From Allodiplogaster sudhausi (Eukaryota; Nematoda; Chromadorea; Rhabditida; Diplogasteridae), in contig CALZFC010000001.1 in NCBI GenBank assembly GCA_945643635.1, positions 3,805,501-3,869,500 on the forward strand: DNA of 64,000 nt, written 5' to 3'. The notes under the pieces are model-generated. The model was not told where the DNA came from, ran no database searches, and was given only the letters and a program-made list of their open reading frames with translations. Made by a program: the position numbers and the translations under genes. Shown here in pieces: positions 1-12,753 of the stretch. How positions within the stretch are numbered: position 1 is the first letter of the stretch; every line of letters starts with the position of its first letter.

Positions 1-471
1 TGACGATCGTTTAAATTGCCAGATCAGCGTTTTGACAATTTTAACGATCGTCAATAATGGCAAACAGTGGAATATTCCAAATCCGTCCCAAAAATAACAG
101 CTTACTCGAAAATTGCAGAAAAAAACCAATTTTTTTAAAATTAACACTGTCTTGTATGCAGGAGTGTAGCTAATATCTACTACGGCAGCTAATTTTCTAT
201 CCGTTAGACTTCATTCTGAAAAAAGATGAAAATCCTTCGACCTTTCTGGATTTATGTTATACGACAACGCCTGCTGATTCATACTTAAATAGCAACGTGT
301 TTATTATTCACATGAATCTCCTTTACGCAGCAAGTATGTATGTATGTATATTGCATAAGCTTAAAGTGTCCTTCTTTCGCAGATAATTATCATGCTTTTC
401 TTCATGTTCTTCTTATGTGTTTGAGTTAATTGGATATTGGTTTATGCAGCCTGCTGCATTTTATCCTTTAG
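1..471. other. upstream non-coding sequence
   Basis: AT-rich sequence 5' of the serine protease homologue. It includes short ATGTAT/ACATAC runs that recur across the window. I see no exon, RNA gene or clear core promoter here. The start codon at 472 is preceded by a pyrimidine-rich stretch that could hold a trans-splice acceptor, but that is only a guess. Confidence 0.4.
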
Positions 472-3400
472 ATGCGGATAACAGCGTTTCTCATCTCACT
501 TGCGGCGGTCGCGCTAGCTACACCACGGTAAGCCTTTTTTTGTAACATAGACACAGAGAACATTGGAACATGGAATGTCACAATTTCATGTCACAATATC
601 CAACCGATTTTTCGCCAGCTCAATTGTGTTCCACACCATGACACAATTAGTGGCAGGACAAAAATTGTGACCTCAGATATGTACATATATTAGCCGCGCC
701 CCTTTTTCTCCATCCCGCTTGATTCATGCCTAGTATAATTAGTGCGGTTCCCAGCACACATTTATCTACCCTTAGAAACGACAATTAATAGAAACATGGC
801 ACGGCGGGCTTCCAGAGAGTTAATGAGGACAGAGAGATAGAAAGAGAGAGAGAGTTCGGTTTGCGGGAAGGACTGCCGGCTCTCATGGTCAGTCCGTTCT
901 CTCCTCATTTCTCGGGTTGCTGGAAGGACTGCCGGCTCTCATGGCCATTCCGTTCTCTCCTCATTTCTCCGTCTCGGGCTGCTTTTATGTCGTCCGCTTC
1001 GGCGCGTTTCTGCAATCAGCGGGCATTATCTGTAGTGCGAATTAAAGAGATACACAGAGAAATGAGAGATTTACAGAGAGACAGATGAAAGAAAGAAGGA
1101 ATAGAAATAAATAGCTTAACCGGATATGCCAGTAGTCATCTTCCCGTTCTGTATGGATGGCTCTGAGATATGTATGTATGCATTTACATTGTACTGTACC
1201 CGTATTTCCAATTCAGCCGATCGCTTACAAATCGAATGATTTCAGTCAACTCAAAACTCATAATTTCCTTCAAAGTGTATGAAAGTTAATGAAATTTTCA
1301 GGGTTGCTCTTTTGTAATAATAGATCTTCAATAGCCGAATATTGGATTCATTGATCCACTACAAAGCGAAATAAAAATCAATAACTCAAATTACAAGGGT
1401 TGCATATTTAGACGTGGTGGATAAAATGGTTTATTTCCTTGGTATTCGGTAAGTTTTTATCGGACAAATGGTTTAGCTGCATGCTAAAACATCTCTGCGA
1501 TAACTTTTTTGTCTAGTCGATATTTAATCACATGTTTTTACATGAGGCCAGCCTCCAGTGCCAGATCCATGCAGTCGGACTGAGATGCAGAAGGTTCAGG
1601 AATGCAAAATCGATCATTTACTACAATATCTATAATAATCATGATGTGCATTTATAATCATGATGAGCATGGCCCCAGTTATTTTGGTTCTCGCAACGGC
1701 TACTCCCTCTTTTGTTACCAAAGTGTGACATATGAGGCTACAATTTTTCCCATATCACTATGTTGGAAACAATATTGATTCCAACAAAACAAAAAAATAT
1801 ACAACGTCACAATTTTTCTGTGTGTAATTGATTCTTTCTTCCATTCCCTATTTTTATCGTTCTCTTCTCTTCAACAATATTCTACATAATATTAATTAAT
1901 AAAAAAAAGACAGAGTAATTATACACTAACAAAAATTAGCAAAACGAGGGCATTCTCTTAAGAAATAAAGTTTTACAACTTTCAGCTGTGGCCGGACGCC
2001 CGTGTCACCACATCTCAACACCACGATGCCGCACAACATGGGCAATCTCATTGTCGGTGGCGACGTCGCGATTCCCTACTCGTGGCCGTGGCAGGTCGCC
2101 ATTTGCATCAGCGGTACGTATTTCGATAAACGCGCCTAGTCTAGGGTGCCAAACATGTCATTTTTTGGTCGATAAACGAGCACAGTCCATAGTGACGAAC
2201 ATGTAGTTTTTCTCTCGATTTTTTTACCAGAAAAATGAAATAATTTTTTCTTTACAAATTCAGGCTGGTTCTCCAGCTGCGAATTCGCTTGCGGAGGCAC
2301 GATCATCGACCAGTATTGGGTGATGACCGCCGCCCACTGCGTCTACAACGGTAAGAACAGGAGGTCTTACAAGGTCAAGGCGGGCGTCTTCGACCGGTCC
2401 AGCGAGTTCGTCATTTCGTTCATTATTTTTTAACTTTCATTTTTTCTTAAGAAAATCTTTCTTTTTATCATATTTTCTCGTGTAAATTTAGTAATAATTA
2501 GGTTTAAAATAATTAAATGATTAATGAAAAATGAAGTGGACGAAAAAACTGCTTCTTTTAGCGACGAGGAAGGCGAGCAAATCGTAGACGTCGATGTGAT
2601 TCACATTCACCCGGTGTTCGATCCAAAAATACATTTTGATCACGATATTGCACTCCTTCAGGTATGTCTGTTCTCTTCTTTATAGCCTTGCATTATTAGC
2701 AAAATCTTAAACTTTCTCCCTTAATTGTCTTCGACTTCCGTCCTAGTTACTCTTTTCTTGAGGGCAAGTTGATAGCCCCTTTGATCATGAAATGTTCACT
2801 GCGGTTATTGCCACATTCATAAAAAAAGGGGTTACATATGGATCCTTATTCAACGTTATCCTCCCTTAGCCCTTATCTTAGCCTATCCTCGTTCTAGCTA
2901 GCGTTTCCGCTCCAGTTTACTGACCACATCCAGCCAGTGTGTCTCCCGAACGAAGATACTAACGTCACGCAGCCGCCGATGGCTGCCTTCGTCACGGGCT
3001 GGGGAGCCATTGAAGGTAGCGCAGATTAGGATTCAGTCATAATTATGCATATACTCTACACATATTTAAAGGTGGGATACAAAAATCGCTCAAATTTTCG
3101 AGTTCGATATTTTCGACCTAAGCGAGTTCACCCATGAAGGAAAAAAACATTCTACCCGTCACTTTTTCGGAAGGCTGTGATCCTCCAATCTTAGTGCTCT
3201 GTTGCCATTTGCTCTCTGTCAACAGACATTTGTGCTCATACGACTATCCTGGGGAGTGGGCCTGTTAAGAAAATTCCGGCCAATCTCGATTGCGCACACC
3301 GATATGCAGAATTCGAAACGCACGATTCTAATGGCCATTGCGGCCACGGTATTGCTGTGTCAAAATGTTTTTTTTGAAAATGGCGGGAACTTCGAATTTT

Positions 3401-4758
3401 CGCTCTTACGAGAGAGTTCAAAGTACGTGAGGACTAGAAAATATACCGTAATCCCTCTATTAAAATGTTAATTTTCTCAGGGCAGAGGAAATTTGTGATT
3501 TCAGGACACTTGCAATCGAAGTTTCTAGCTCAACCTGACCAAATAAAGCGAAAAAAACATTATTTATTCGTCGTAGACTTCCTTTAGAGAGCCAAAACTA
3601 AAATTTGAATTCGCGCGGTTTCGCCTGATATAAAGGCAAGTGAGCATGTGATTTAAGGAGATTACAATGGCCAGAAAAATTCAAGTAGAATAAGCACTGT
3701 TTAATGCTCTTTTAAGTCTCGTTGTTCATCATGCACACCTCTAATACTTAATCAAATTCTTCAAAAACAATGCACTTTAGAGGTAAACGTTCTATGCTGG
3801 TCACCGATTGAACACATGGACAAAAATCCTCTTTTGCTTTTCCTGAATCTATATTTTAAATCTTTTTTTTTTTAATCAAAAGAACTCGCACACAGACGGC
3901 AGCTACCCCTCGAAGATTCTGAGGCAGGTGAAGGTGCCCTTTGTGGACATCGAAGACTGCGAGAACGACTACCCAGGACGGATCCAGGGGGATACTATGA
4001 TCTGCGCCGGCAAGAAGGGCCTCGACTCATGCGAGGCATGTATAAAATTAGAGAATAAAAAAAAATATGTAAAACTCTTTAAACTTAAAATATAGTCAAA
4101 AGAATTGAATATGGAAGAGTAGTTGCTACTGTGTACCTGGCTATATCTTTTGATTAGTCAACTCAAAGTCATGATGCAGCATGCCCCTTCTTCCATTGTA
4201 CATACTTGCTCAGCGTGGCAATTTGCGGCCGTCTTTTCCATCCACTCTAATTAGGTAGTCGCTCTATATATCAAAGTATTGTTTTTGAGGAGTTAAAAGG
4301 GGATATTTCATTTGAGTCACTGCCACTTCAAATTTTACGGCCGTCATTTTCCTATTACCATTTTACGGTCACTTTATGTTCACATTTTACTACCCGCCAA
4401 TCTTTGCAGCATGACGATGGCGGCCCGCTCGTCGTTCAGGCTGACGACGGTCGCTGGTTCCAGTACGGCATCATGTCGTGGACTGAAGAATGCGGCTTTT
4501 TTAATCAAAGACCGGGTTAGCAAGGACATTTATTTTCTGTTTTATGGAGAAATTAAAATAAATATTAATTTTATTTGTTGATTAACAAAAGCATTTGTTT
4601 ACGGAATATTATAACAAGCCTTTGTTTTAGACATTTAAAAGGCATATCTACATATAAAGATAGCAAAACATTCAGGAGTCTACTCGCGAGTCTCCTCTTT
4701 CTGTTCCTTTATCGCGAAGATGACCCTCAACGTTGTGACTTGCCAGGAACACAACTAA
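472..4758 (+). CDS. secreted chymotrypsin-fold serine protease homologue (catalytic Ser replaced by Asp)
   Basis: Eight exons: 472-527, 1986-2113, 2264-2405, 2562-2661, 2916-3015, 3896-4035, 4410-4515, 4676-4758. Joined in frame they give 284 residues. Residues 1-16 (MRITAFLISLAAVALA) look like a cleaved signal peptide. The activation-type start IVGGDV precedes SWPWQV. The His motif MTAAHC (His86) and the Asp motif DIALL (Asp137) are intact, as are WG and the Cys pattern. The loop that should read GDSGGP reads HDDGGP, so the nucleophile is Asp225 and the oxyanion glycine is His223. The S1 pocket Asp (LDSC, Asp219) is kept. An enzyme of this family hydrolyses peptide bonds. This copy should fold and bind but not cleave, so a secreted pseudoprotease role is inferred. 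Intron 6 must start with GC (GC-AG) for the frame to join. AATAAA follows at about 4779. The exon model is sure at the motifs and less sure at exon 8. Confidence 0.85.
843..970. repeat. short direct repeat inside protease intron 1
   Basis: Two near-identical copies of about 50 bases, each beginning GGAAGGACTGCCGGCTCTCA and ending in TCTCCTCATTTCT, lie back to back after a GAGA run. Intron 1 is otherwise AT-rich, with nothing recognisable in its 1.46 kb. Confidence 0.7.
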
Positions 4759-6576
4759 TCCTATATACAACGAGTAGTAATAAAGATACCAACTCCAAAG
4801 ACATACATATGTACGTACAAACATACATACAAACATAGATATGTATACGGTTAATGTGAAGAAAGTATTCTTTTTATGAGTCATATGAGCCAATTATGTA
4901 CACAAATGAACACATACATGATACTTAGGTATTTATGACACATAGAGAAGATTATGGATTGCTATAGAATTGAGGGGTTGGGGAAGGAATTGAGAGGGAG
5001 TGGGGATTTTAAAGCGCACTGAGACTGATTTTGGAAAAATATGGAATGATTTAGGATGGATAGAGAAATACACTCGTTTCGAGTGTAAAAGAATCATAGA
5101 ATGGAGAAATTCAACCGCGCGTTCAATCTGTCAAAAGTTTGAGTAATTTGCTATAGTAATTGTCTAAGTATGTATTTATGTACATACATCATTTGGCCGT
5201 TTTGTCTGCGGTGCTGCGTCTTCTCCTGTTCGACGAGCGAAACAACCGGTTCGGTATGAATTTTCAGACCCATGCGCAATACATCTGTAGCGCATACGAA
5301 ATAAAGCGGGACACATTTCACCAGAAATTGGGTCATATAATTGAACAACTGAGGGTGAACTTCATTCAAATATATACGGCCCTCGGCCCCGGGCCCGGCC
5401 ACCGGCCCCGGCCTCCGATGCCGGGGCAGACGCTGGGGGCCATTTAAGATGGAGTACCTTTCCTGAAATATCAAGAGGCCCAAATGGTTTGAACAGATAA
5501 AGCTGTAAAAGTTTCCGTTATTATTCAGGACCATATTTTAGGGCCAAGATGAAATTTTATGAAAACATCATTGCAGATGAAAATTAAAGCACTTTGAAAA
5601 AGTTATCCAATGATACCTCGAAGACTATCTAATAATAAGTTTGAAGCGACTTATGTATGATAAATGTAATTTATAGCATTACTGTACCGGGTCCCGCTCG
5701 GAAAACAATATGAAAAATATGAAATGCTTCCATTTTTGTAGAGCAGGTCGAGTTGTATCAGGTAGTAAATTTCTATTAAAAAATTCGCGAAAATTTGCCT
5801 AGGGCAGGCCGTAATAAGGCCCTGCTCGAGTCTAATGGACATCCTGTCTGTAATCGGCTTGATGGAGGTAGCTAAAAAAACAATGCCCATATATGTATGT
5901 ACCTGTAACTATTCGACGATTCTGAGCAGCACGAGTGGAATGTAGAAGGAAAATAGATAAAGACCGAATTAGTGAGAGAGAGAGAAGCGAAAAGGAAGAG
6001 ACGCAGATGGCGTAGGCGGCCTTCACTTCATAACGTTCTTGTGAACAAAAGATGCACAACTGCTATCGTAAGTATTAAATTTCTGTCATACTTTTTTTTT
6101 CGATGGAAGGCCTGCACTTCTCAACTTTTGTCGCGTATTCCAGAGGTTATCCGCTTTCATCTCGTGAAACCGACGTCTAACACTTGTGAAATAGAAATAT
6201 GTTCGAAGAGTGTGTCAGTCCTGACGACGAAGGTCCCTTGGTTCAGACAAGTTCAGACAAGTACCAGACGAAATTCGAGCAGGTTGATAGAGCCTTGTCT
6301 GCGCCACTAAATGTTTGCACATACATATATAAATAACTTCAAGCTACATATGCATTGCATTTAGCACTTTACGTGAGCTTTGTCTGCCACATATCAATTT
6401 ATATAATTTCTTCTTTTAATTCTTTCATTCCAAATTTACATAATTTCTTATTTTATTCTTTCATTCCATTAGGTTAAGTTAACGACATTAATGTAATTTT
6501 TTTCAAAAAAAACATTATGCAGATTTTCAGGCAAGTTGTATTCGGTCTGCGATCAACTGTTAACCAAGAACACAAA
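4759..6576. other. intergenic sequence with ATGT-rich runs and a GC-rich repeat
   Basis: The space between the protease homologue and the ion channel. It contains ACATACAT/ATGTATGT-like simple sequence (4800-4920), a GC-rich dispersed repeat (see 5220-5450), and AG-rich sequence near 5970. No open frame here has exon-like composition with splice sites. Confidence 0.4.
5220..5450 (+). repeat. dispersed repeat with GGCCC-rich end (copy 1)
   Basis: The unit runs from a CGCATACGAAATAAAGCGGGAC-like part, through AATTGAACAACTGAGGGTGA, to a GGCCCCGGGCCCGGCC tail. The same order of blocks is seen in inverse orientation at about 30130-30440. It is therefore a dispersed element. No ORF or terminal repeats were resolved. 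Confidence 0.55.
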
Positions 6577-8391
6577 ATGTTTCAATTCATCATTCTCGTA
6601 TTCTTTGTCCTTCCCACTACAACGACTATCGGAGCTCAAAGTGAGCATAAAAAAGTTTTGCGGTTTCCTTAAATTTTTAACTACAAGTTGTCATCTTTCT
6701 CTTATTGTTAGTGGATGTGAAGGGAGCGAATGATAGACTGCTGAGCTCCCTCTTTTCGCAGTACAACAAGGCAATCAGTCCGTACGGACGTGCGAGCTGG
6801 CAGGAGCAGGGTGGAGTAGTGCGCATCATTCTGCACTATGCTTCGCTTACCTATGTGGTTCGACGAAATTACAAGGAGATTCATCCTCATTTTATTATAA
6901 ATGACAGAGAAGAAATTTTGTTCGAAACATAATGGAATTTTTGACAATCTTCTTGCACAGGACGAACCACACAGACAGCATTGCAACACGCTTGGAATCC
7001 GCGTCGTTGGTTTTTTACAGTTTGAGTATTTTTTGTTAATTTCAATTAAATTTTCCAGGAATGGAACGACCCTCGCCTACGCTGGAACTCCTCGGAGCAC
7101 GGCGGTGCGAGCGAAGTAGTCATGAACATCCAACAGTTATGGGTACCAGAGTTCTCGACTTGGGAGAGGTTTATAACTTTATCATTCTCTGCCTTTCCGA
7201 TATCTCATGTTTTTGTCTGTCTCTCAAACTCTCTCCATCGTCTTTCCACTTTGTTTATTCGCTGACTTTCAGCATACCGGCCACAACCCCCGAAGGCCCA
7301 TTTGCAAAGTCTGCCAGAGTGAGTTTACATTAATTAAAATGACAACACTTGGAGAAACTTTTACACGACAAAAGCATTATAAGAAATGAAGACAGAATAA
7401 TCAAGACGTACTAAAGTATTGAAATGTGGTGAAACATAAAGGAGAATCTGACTTGGCTAGTGTAACTGCTCATTTTCTTTTCTCTTAAAGGTGGAAGCAT
7501 CAGGGAACGTTACTATGCACTATTTGTTTGACGTTGCCTTTACTTGCCCACTTGAGGTTATCTTTTCAATTTATACTAATGATCAGAAGATCAGCCATGC
7601 TCATACCTGTTATAGGAAAATAATTAATTTTCCTTGACTATTTAATATTCAAATCAGAATATTGGAATATTTTTAAAGTGTATTGTACAAAGGATAATTT
7701 ATAATTCATATGTGAAGGTCGATGATTTCCCATTCGATGTTCAAAACTGTGAATATTGCTTCATCCTCTACAATTATGAGAGCGATGTTCTGAAAATGGA
7801 GCTTTTGCTTCACGACAATATCTACGTTTTGGTTAGTTCTCCATTGCAAAGCCGGAAAAATTCGTGTACCAATATTTATTAGACATTTCTGTTAGTATTT
7901 AAAATGGAATATTTCAGACGTAAAAGACAACTTTTTTGAGGACACTTCGGAATATAATCTCACTCTCGGTCACATTACTTACGAGTCTCATGCGATCGCT
8001 CTATTGGCACGTTTTCATAGTCGATAACGATTTCCATTTGTTTTATTAGAGGAAATAAAGATTATTCTTAAATTAGTGATAATAATTTCGAACAATAGTA
8101 GTATTTCCTCAGGGCTTCATCCATATCAAAATGACACGTCGGCCTGAGTTTTGGGTTAGAGTTCAAGTTCTGCTTCGTAATTCGTCCATTTCCATCGTTT
8201 TCACCTTGAGGTCTTCCTCGTCATCGTTCCTTCCTTCCTTCTCGGACTTTTCATTTTTACTGGCCTTTTCCTCTCCGACGAAGACGCTCCTTTTGGCAAT
8301 GCGGTAGGCGGGCATTTCTAACAAACATGTATGTATGCATAAGTCATTAAAAATTACACTGCCAAATTTCCATCAATTATCTCTCTCTTTT

Positions 8392-8428
<37 letters not shown>

Positions 8429-9101
8429 TGCTTTTCCTCCTCTCTTAATTTCCAACTTATAGCCTTTTTTGATTTCTTGCATCCATTTTTCTTATATAAT
8501 TAGGTGAACCTCGGTCTAAATTTCATGATGTCGATGGCAGTCATTGTGAGCAGTCTCACGATTTCACTTCCAAAAGCGAAAGTGCTTCCCGTTATCGGTA
8601 AGGCGATGATAAATGGAGGTCCTGTTGATATATGAATGGAACATGAACACCGAAACCTTCATCATGGAAGGACTTCTTGGCAACTGGTAGTAATACTGTA
8701 GTGTACTTCAATTTTATTATAATATTTGCACTGACTACTGTACACACGGGCTCGTAAAAAAGCTTCTGTTTAGAAATTTTTTTGAAAGTGACATTTTGCC
8801 GATTGCTCTATAAACTGACTAGAGTAATTTCTTAAGTCACATAAAATGGGGTTCGAGCTCCTTCAAAAAAAAACTGTATATTTTGGCTGTTCGAATGTTT
8901 AAATGAATAAGAGATTCAGGCTGGTATATCTTGCTGGAGCTAATTCTGATTACTGCTGCCGTCATCGCTATTCCGCTTGTCCGCAACAAGAAGCTTTCAA
9001 ACTGCACACGACGAAAGTCATTAACTTCAATGGAGACGTTGGTTGTTTTCTTTTCCTTCATTCTAGGGAGTAAATGGATATATCCAGGGTGCTGGAAGTG
9101 A
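6577..9101 (+). CDS. Cys-loop ligand-gated ion channel subunit (orphan LGC type)
   Basis: Twelve exons give about 378 residues: 6577-6640, 6712-6857, 6961-7002, 7059-7168, 7273-7318, 7491-7556, 7718-7831, 7896-8010, 8102-8166, 8211-8303, 8504-8597, 8920-9101. Order of parts: signal peptide; ligand-binding domain with EWNDPRLRWN; a canonical Cys-loop (C, 13 residues, C around FPFDVQNC); TRRPEFWV; TM1 (VFLVIVPSFLLGLFIF); TM2 (VNLGLNFMMSMAVIVSSLTI); TM3 (WYILLELILITAAVIAI); a very short loop; and TM4 before the stop. Such subunits form pentameric channels in the plasma membrane, opened by small ligands. The stretch before TM2 reads APFGNAVN. It matches neither the GEK of cationic nicotinic subunits nor the PAR of anionic ones, so ion selectivity cannot be called. 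The intron at 8167-8210 is only 44 bases. The boundaries at 7002 and 8010 are the least certain. No close orthologue can be named. Confidence 0.85.
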
Positions 9102-9730
9102 ACCAGCTGATCTCAGCACCGCCACCTGCTCCGTCTTCCTGTCTCTTTTCTCTTGCCCATCGTTTGCTCTCTCCTCGCAACGCGTTCTTCCTCTGCTTCT
9201 TTGCCCTTCACATTGCAAATATGGCCTGGTTAATGTCGTACTCGACCAATCGGTATTAGCATCTTACATCAGAAGAACATCCTATATTTCTGACTGTTTG
9301 TTCCCAATCGATTTGAATTACAGCTCTATTGAATAGATTGCAGATGTTGTAAAAATTTAGGCAGCCATTCTGAGAGATTAATAACCGAGTGTGCGAACTT
9401 TTAAAAAGAATTGGGATGTTTTTATCTTTCTCTTCCTTTCTCTACTATCACAATCTCATTATATAAGACATTATAGTTTATCACTGGCGAAGTCGAAATG
9501 TATTTTTTGCCTACACGTATGTTTCTGGTTTTATGTTGCTTGCAATTATGAAATATGAGATCGAATTTTCGAATTGCACAGGGAGATCCATGGCAAACGT
9601 GGAAAAAGAGCAAAAATGTCAACCGTGAGCAAAAGGGATGGAATTCGTAACAAACAATGTACGTCAGAGAGATGAAAATGTAGAAGACGATTCGAGGGAA
9701 AGAGGAGAACATAATGATGTCAAATGCAGA
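9102..9730. other. intergenic sequence 3' of the ion channel
   Basis: AT-rich sequence with no supported exon, RNA gene or repeat. It runs into the reverse transcriptase relic that begins near 9735 on the other strand. Confidence 0.4.
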
Positions 9731-9734
9731 ATTA

Positions 9735-10200
9735 CTAAAGTGCGAAATTTGCTGACTCTTTGTTGCATACATGATGTGAGTATGTGTAGGCTACTATGTG
9801 AAGGTATCTTGACCCGATGAATGATGTTGCTTGATACAAATATATATTCTTATTTTGAAATATACATAAACAATTAGATTCAGCTTCGTTGGGCGAATCT
9901 TCACCGCAAATGAACATTTGAGAAAAGAAATAATGGATTCCGGGAAGCGCCATGAGTATGCACATGTAGATCCGAGAGGTATACCATCTATAGATGCTAA
10001 AAAGAAGAGGGGACAGAACGGCTCCTTGGGGCACTCCTGAGCTTGCTGAGAAGCTGTCAGAGAGAGAGAGCCGTTTACCTTAGAGGAACGACTATTCAGA
10101 AATTATCCAAACCATTTTAAAAGTTGCCCTCTAATTCCAAGTCTTGCAAGTTTGTGAATCAATATAGGAATAGAAGCTTTGTCAAATGCCTTAGGTAAGA
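9735..10200 (-). pseudogene. non-LTR retrotransposon reverse transcriptase relic
   Basis: Read on the minus strand, conceptual peptides from different frames give FDKASIPILIHKLARLGIRG, then WFG, then PQGAVLSPLLFSIY. These match the palm-domain blocks of non-LTR reverse transcriptases (DKVPH..LL.KL...GIRG and PQGSVLGPLLF). The frames are interrupted and the YADD block is not readable, so it is a dead fragment. Confidence 0.7.
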
Positions 10201-10359
10201 AAAAAAGGGAGGAGAAAGTACTCAAATCGAACATATGATGACAAACAAATTGTTTTCGAGCCATTAAAACGGTGCGAGAAATATCTAAGAAATGACAGTG
10301 GTTCAGGCTCACTATGTACAGTATGCACATACATATATACATAGTACCTATGCATACAC

Positions 10360-10500
10360 AGGAATTTTAAAGGGGGCCCACGTATGCTGAATAAGGGGGT
10401 GCGACCCACGCCGTGGCCCCTCATTCCGCACTCGCGCAGCCACCCTCCACCCGAGCAACCTCGCCGTGGCCCCTGATTCTGCTTGTGGTGGCCACTAATG
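10360..10500. other. GC-rich block upstream of aldo-keto reductase exon
   Basis: A GC-rich stretch repeating CCGTGGCCCCT(C/G)ATTC twice (near 10410 and 10470) in otherwise AT-rich DNA. Unidentified; possibly part of a dispersed element. Confidence 0.35.
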
Positions 10501-10565
10501 TTTTTTGACGTTGAATAGAGGGGGTTTATAAGTAACTGAAAACAATTTTTCTTACCAGTATAAGT

Positions 10566-12753
10566 ATGATGTCGGCGACGAAGCAGCCAAAGCTGGCTCT
10601 CAACAACGGCACTCAAATGCCGCAGTTCGGTCTGGGCACTTGGCAGGTCGCATCTTTCATTTAAAACATCTTGTTATTATGTAGTGTTTGCATTTTAATG
10701 GTCAATCGCACTAAAAGAACATTCCATTTTTGTTTGAAAATTCATAGAAAGCCAAGCTTCAGACTGAACAAAACACATTAGCATTTTGACAAATCTTTAG
10801 ATTTGTTCTTTCTTTTAGTTTTTTGACTTGTGGTAGGACACAGCGGACTTTAATATTTGAATCTGTTTTGGTCTTATATAGATAGAGAGCGCAGTAACCA
10901 AAGTATGACACAATGAACTCCGGGCCGGATGCTACCGTACTATATACTAAAACACGGCCTGTGTAAATGCAGCTTAAAAAAAGGCAAAAACGACATTTTC
11001 TCTTTTACTGATGCAGATTTATTGGTTTTATTTTACTTATACTGATGCAGCTTCCTTTCTGTATAACTGCATAAAATTTGAGGGTGGTGCGGAGCAAGAC
11101 TTTCTAGATATCATCAAAAATGTTTTGTTTACCATATCAAGGGGATTTCACATTTTGAGCTGAAAACCTATTTTATACTTTCGTGGTCAACAGATTTCTT
11201 GGTTTTATTTAAAGCTATGACCTTTCTGTACAACTGCACAAAATTTGAGGGTGTTGCGGAGCAAGACTTTCTAGATATCATCAAAAATGGTTTTATTTAA
11301 AGCTATGACCTTTCTGTATAACTGCACAAAATTTGAGGGTGTTGCGGAGCAAGACTTTCTAGATATCATCAAAAATTGTTTTATTTAAAGCTATGACCTT
11401 TCTGTATAACTGCACAAAATTTGAGGGTGATGCGGAGCAAGACTTTCTAGATATCATCAAAAATGTTTAAATTAGTTGAGCAGGAGCATGCATCGTCTGT
11501 AGCGATTATCTGACCGGCCAAACTTCATTTGACACAATGACATGCATCGGCAGGCATACTGCAGGCGTCCCATCCTCCACAGGAATAAGCATATTAAAAA
11601 AGACTTTCAATTACTTAATTTCAATTTTGTTTGGGTTTCTGATTACAGATTTGGGTTTCTTGTCATTGAATACCCCCAGAAAGATCATTAGTTTACATTG
11701 CACTTTTATTTGAAAAAATCACCTGCGGTCTCTATATATGGAATACAGTAGTACTCTCATTTTCTCTCTAATGATTTTGGTTTGATTCTGGTTTTCTTTT
11801 GTGTTGTTTTTCTCCGCGTCAAGAGTAGTCTGTTACTCTTTCGCTGCTGTTTCCTTGCCTTCTCGCCTCGAGTGTTGTTGCCTAGCTCGTGCGCCAGGAC
11901 GGCTTTCTTCTTCTTCTCGTTGTTCCATTTCGTCACGATGGACGAGGTCTGTTGATAAACCTCTGTTAAATTGCTTCCTTCGAAAGGGTGCATTTAAAGC
12001 ATACGTTCGAAGGATTTATCACCAAAGTTTGGACTATCATCTGATGAAGGAGCTTTATGGATTGAATATGATTTGAGAAGATTATTTGGAGATCATCGGT
12101 GAAATTTGCTTGTCGAAGAATTTACTTGTTCAGGGAACTTTGAGTGAACCTTTTAAGAGATCACCCCTTTCAGGAGACCCCTTGTGAGACCCTTTGTGCT
12201 CTCACCCTTTTTCTCCTTATCTGTGATCCTCCACCCTTTTCGCTCCTTCTCTGTTCCTTTCTTCGACTCCCCTTTCATCCGACTCTTCTTCTCTTCTTTT
12301 CCTCTTCTCTGTCAATCTCTCTTCCCCTTCTGCTCCTTCCCTCTGCTTCCTCTCGGTGTTTCTCTATGAAGCATTAGACTTTAGGAACCTTTATTAATAC
12401 TCCAACTACAAACTTTGTTACATTTAATTAGAGACCGAAGATTATTTTCCCAAACCGCTTGAAAATGTAAATGAGGACTGTTTTTGGGTAGTTTAGGTGA
12501 TCAGAAAACGATTTCTAAAATTAGAATCTCACGAAACTTTGAAATTATCTTACAAAAACGCCTTTAAAAAATGCGAATTCCTGGGGAAGATGGGTATAAA
12601 TTGTGTAGGTATAAATTTAATAATATTTATTTAGAAAATGTGGTGATTACTTACAGAATTCTCTTCTATTTCAGGTTGAGTGCTACCTGTACTTGCCACA
12701 GCACGAGCTCTTCGAGCTGACAAAGAAGCTGAACATGACTCTCACAGCTTATG
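10566..12753 (+). pseudogene. aldo-keto reductase fragment (two exons only)
   Basis: Exon-like piece 10566-10646 encodes MMSATKQPKLALNNGTQMPQ followed by FGLGTWQ, the usual N-terminus of AKR1-type NADPH-dependent reductases, and ends at a GT donor. The second piece, 12675-12753, follows a TTTCAG acceptor and encodes VECYLYLPQHELFEL, then a TAYG end. That matches the family block NQVECHPYLPQ.EL..LTAYS. The exons that should carry catalytic Asp/Tyr/Lys/His are not found in the 2 kb between. Nothing matching the C-terminal half follows. Most likely a decayed or partly deleted gene; both pieces are confident as AKR-derived. Confidence 0.65.
11024..11470. repeat. tandem repeat of about 88 bp, four copies
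   Basis: Four copies of a unit containing CCTTTCTGTATAACTGCA and GGAGCAAGACTTTCTAGATA. Three are adjacent with a period of 88 bases (starts near 11201, 11289, 11377), and a diverged first copy lies at 11024-11125. They sit between the two aldo-keto reductase pieces. Confidence 0.85.

Noticed and set aside
5151..5534. 127-residue minus-strand ORF over the GC-rich repeat
   Set aside because: It spans a dispersed repeat that also occurs at 30.1-30.4 kb. Composition is not protein-like and there is no splice context.
12144..12377. Ser/Leu/Phe-rich ORFs
   Set aside because: A CT-rich tract in two frames, without homology or splice context.
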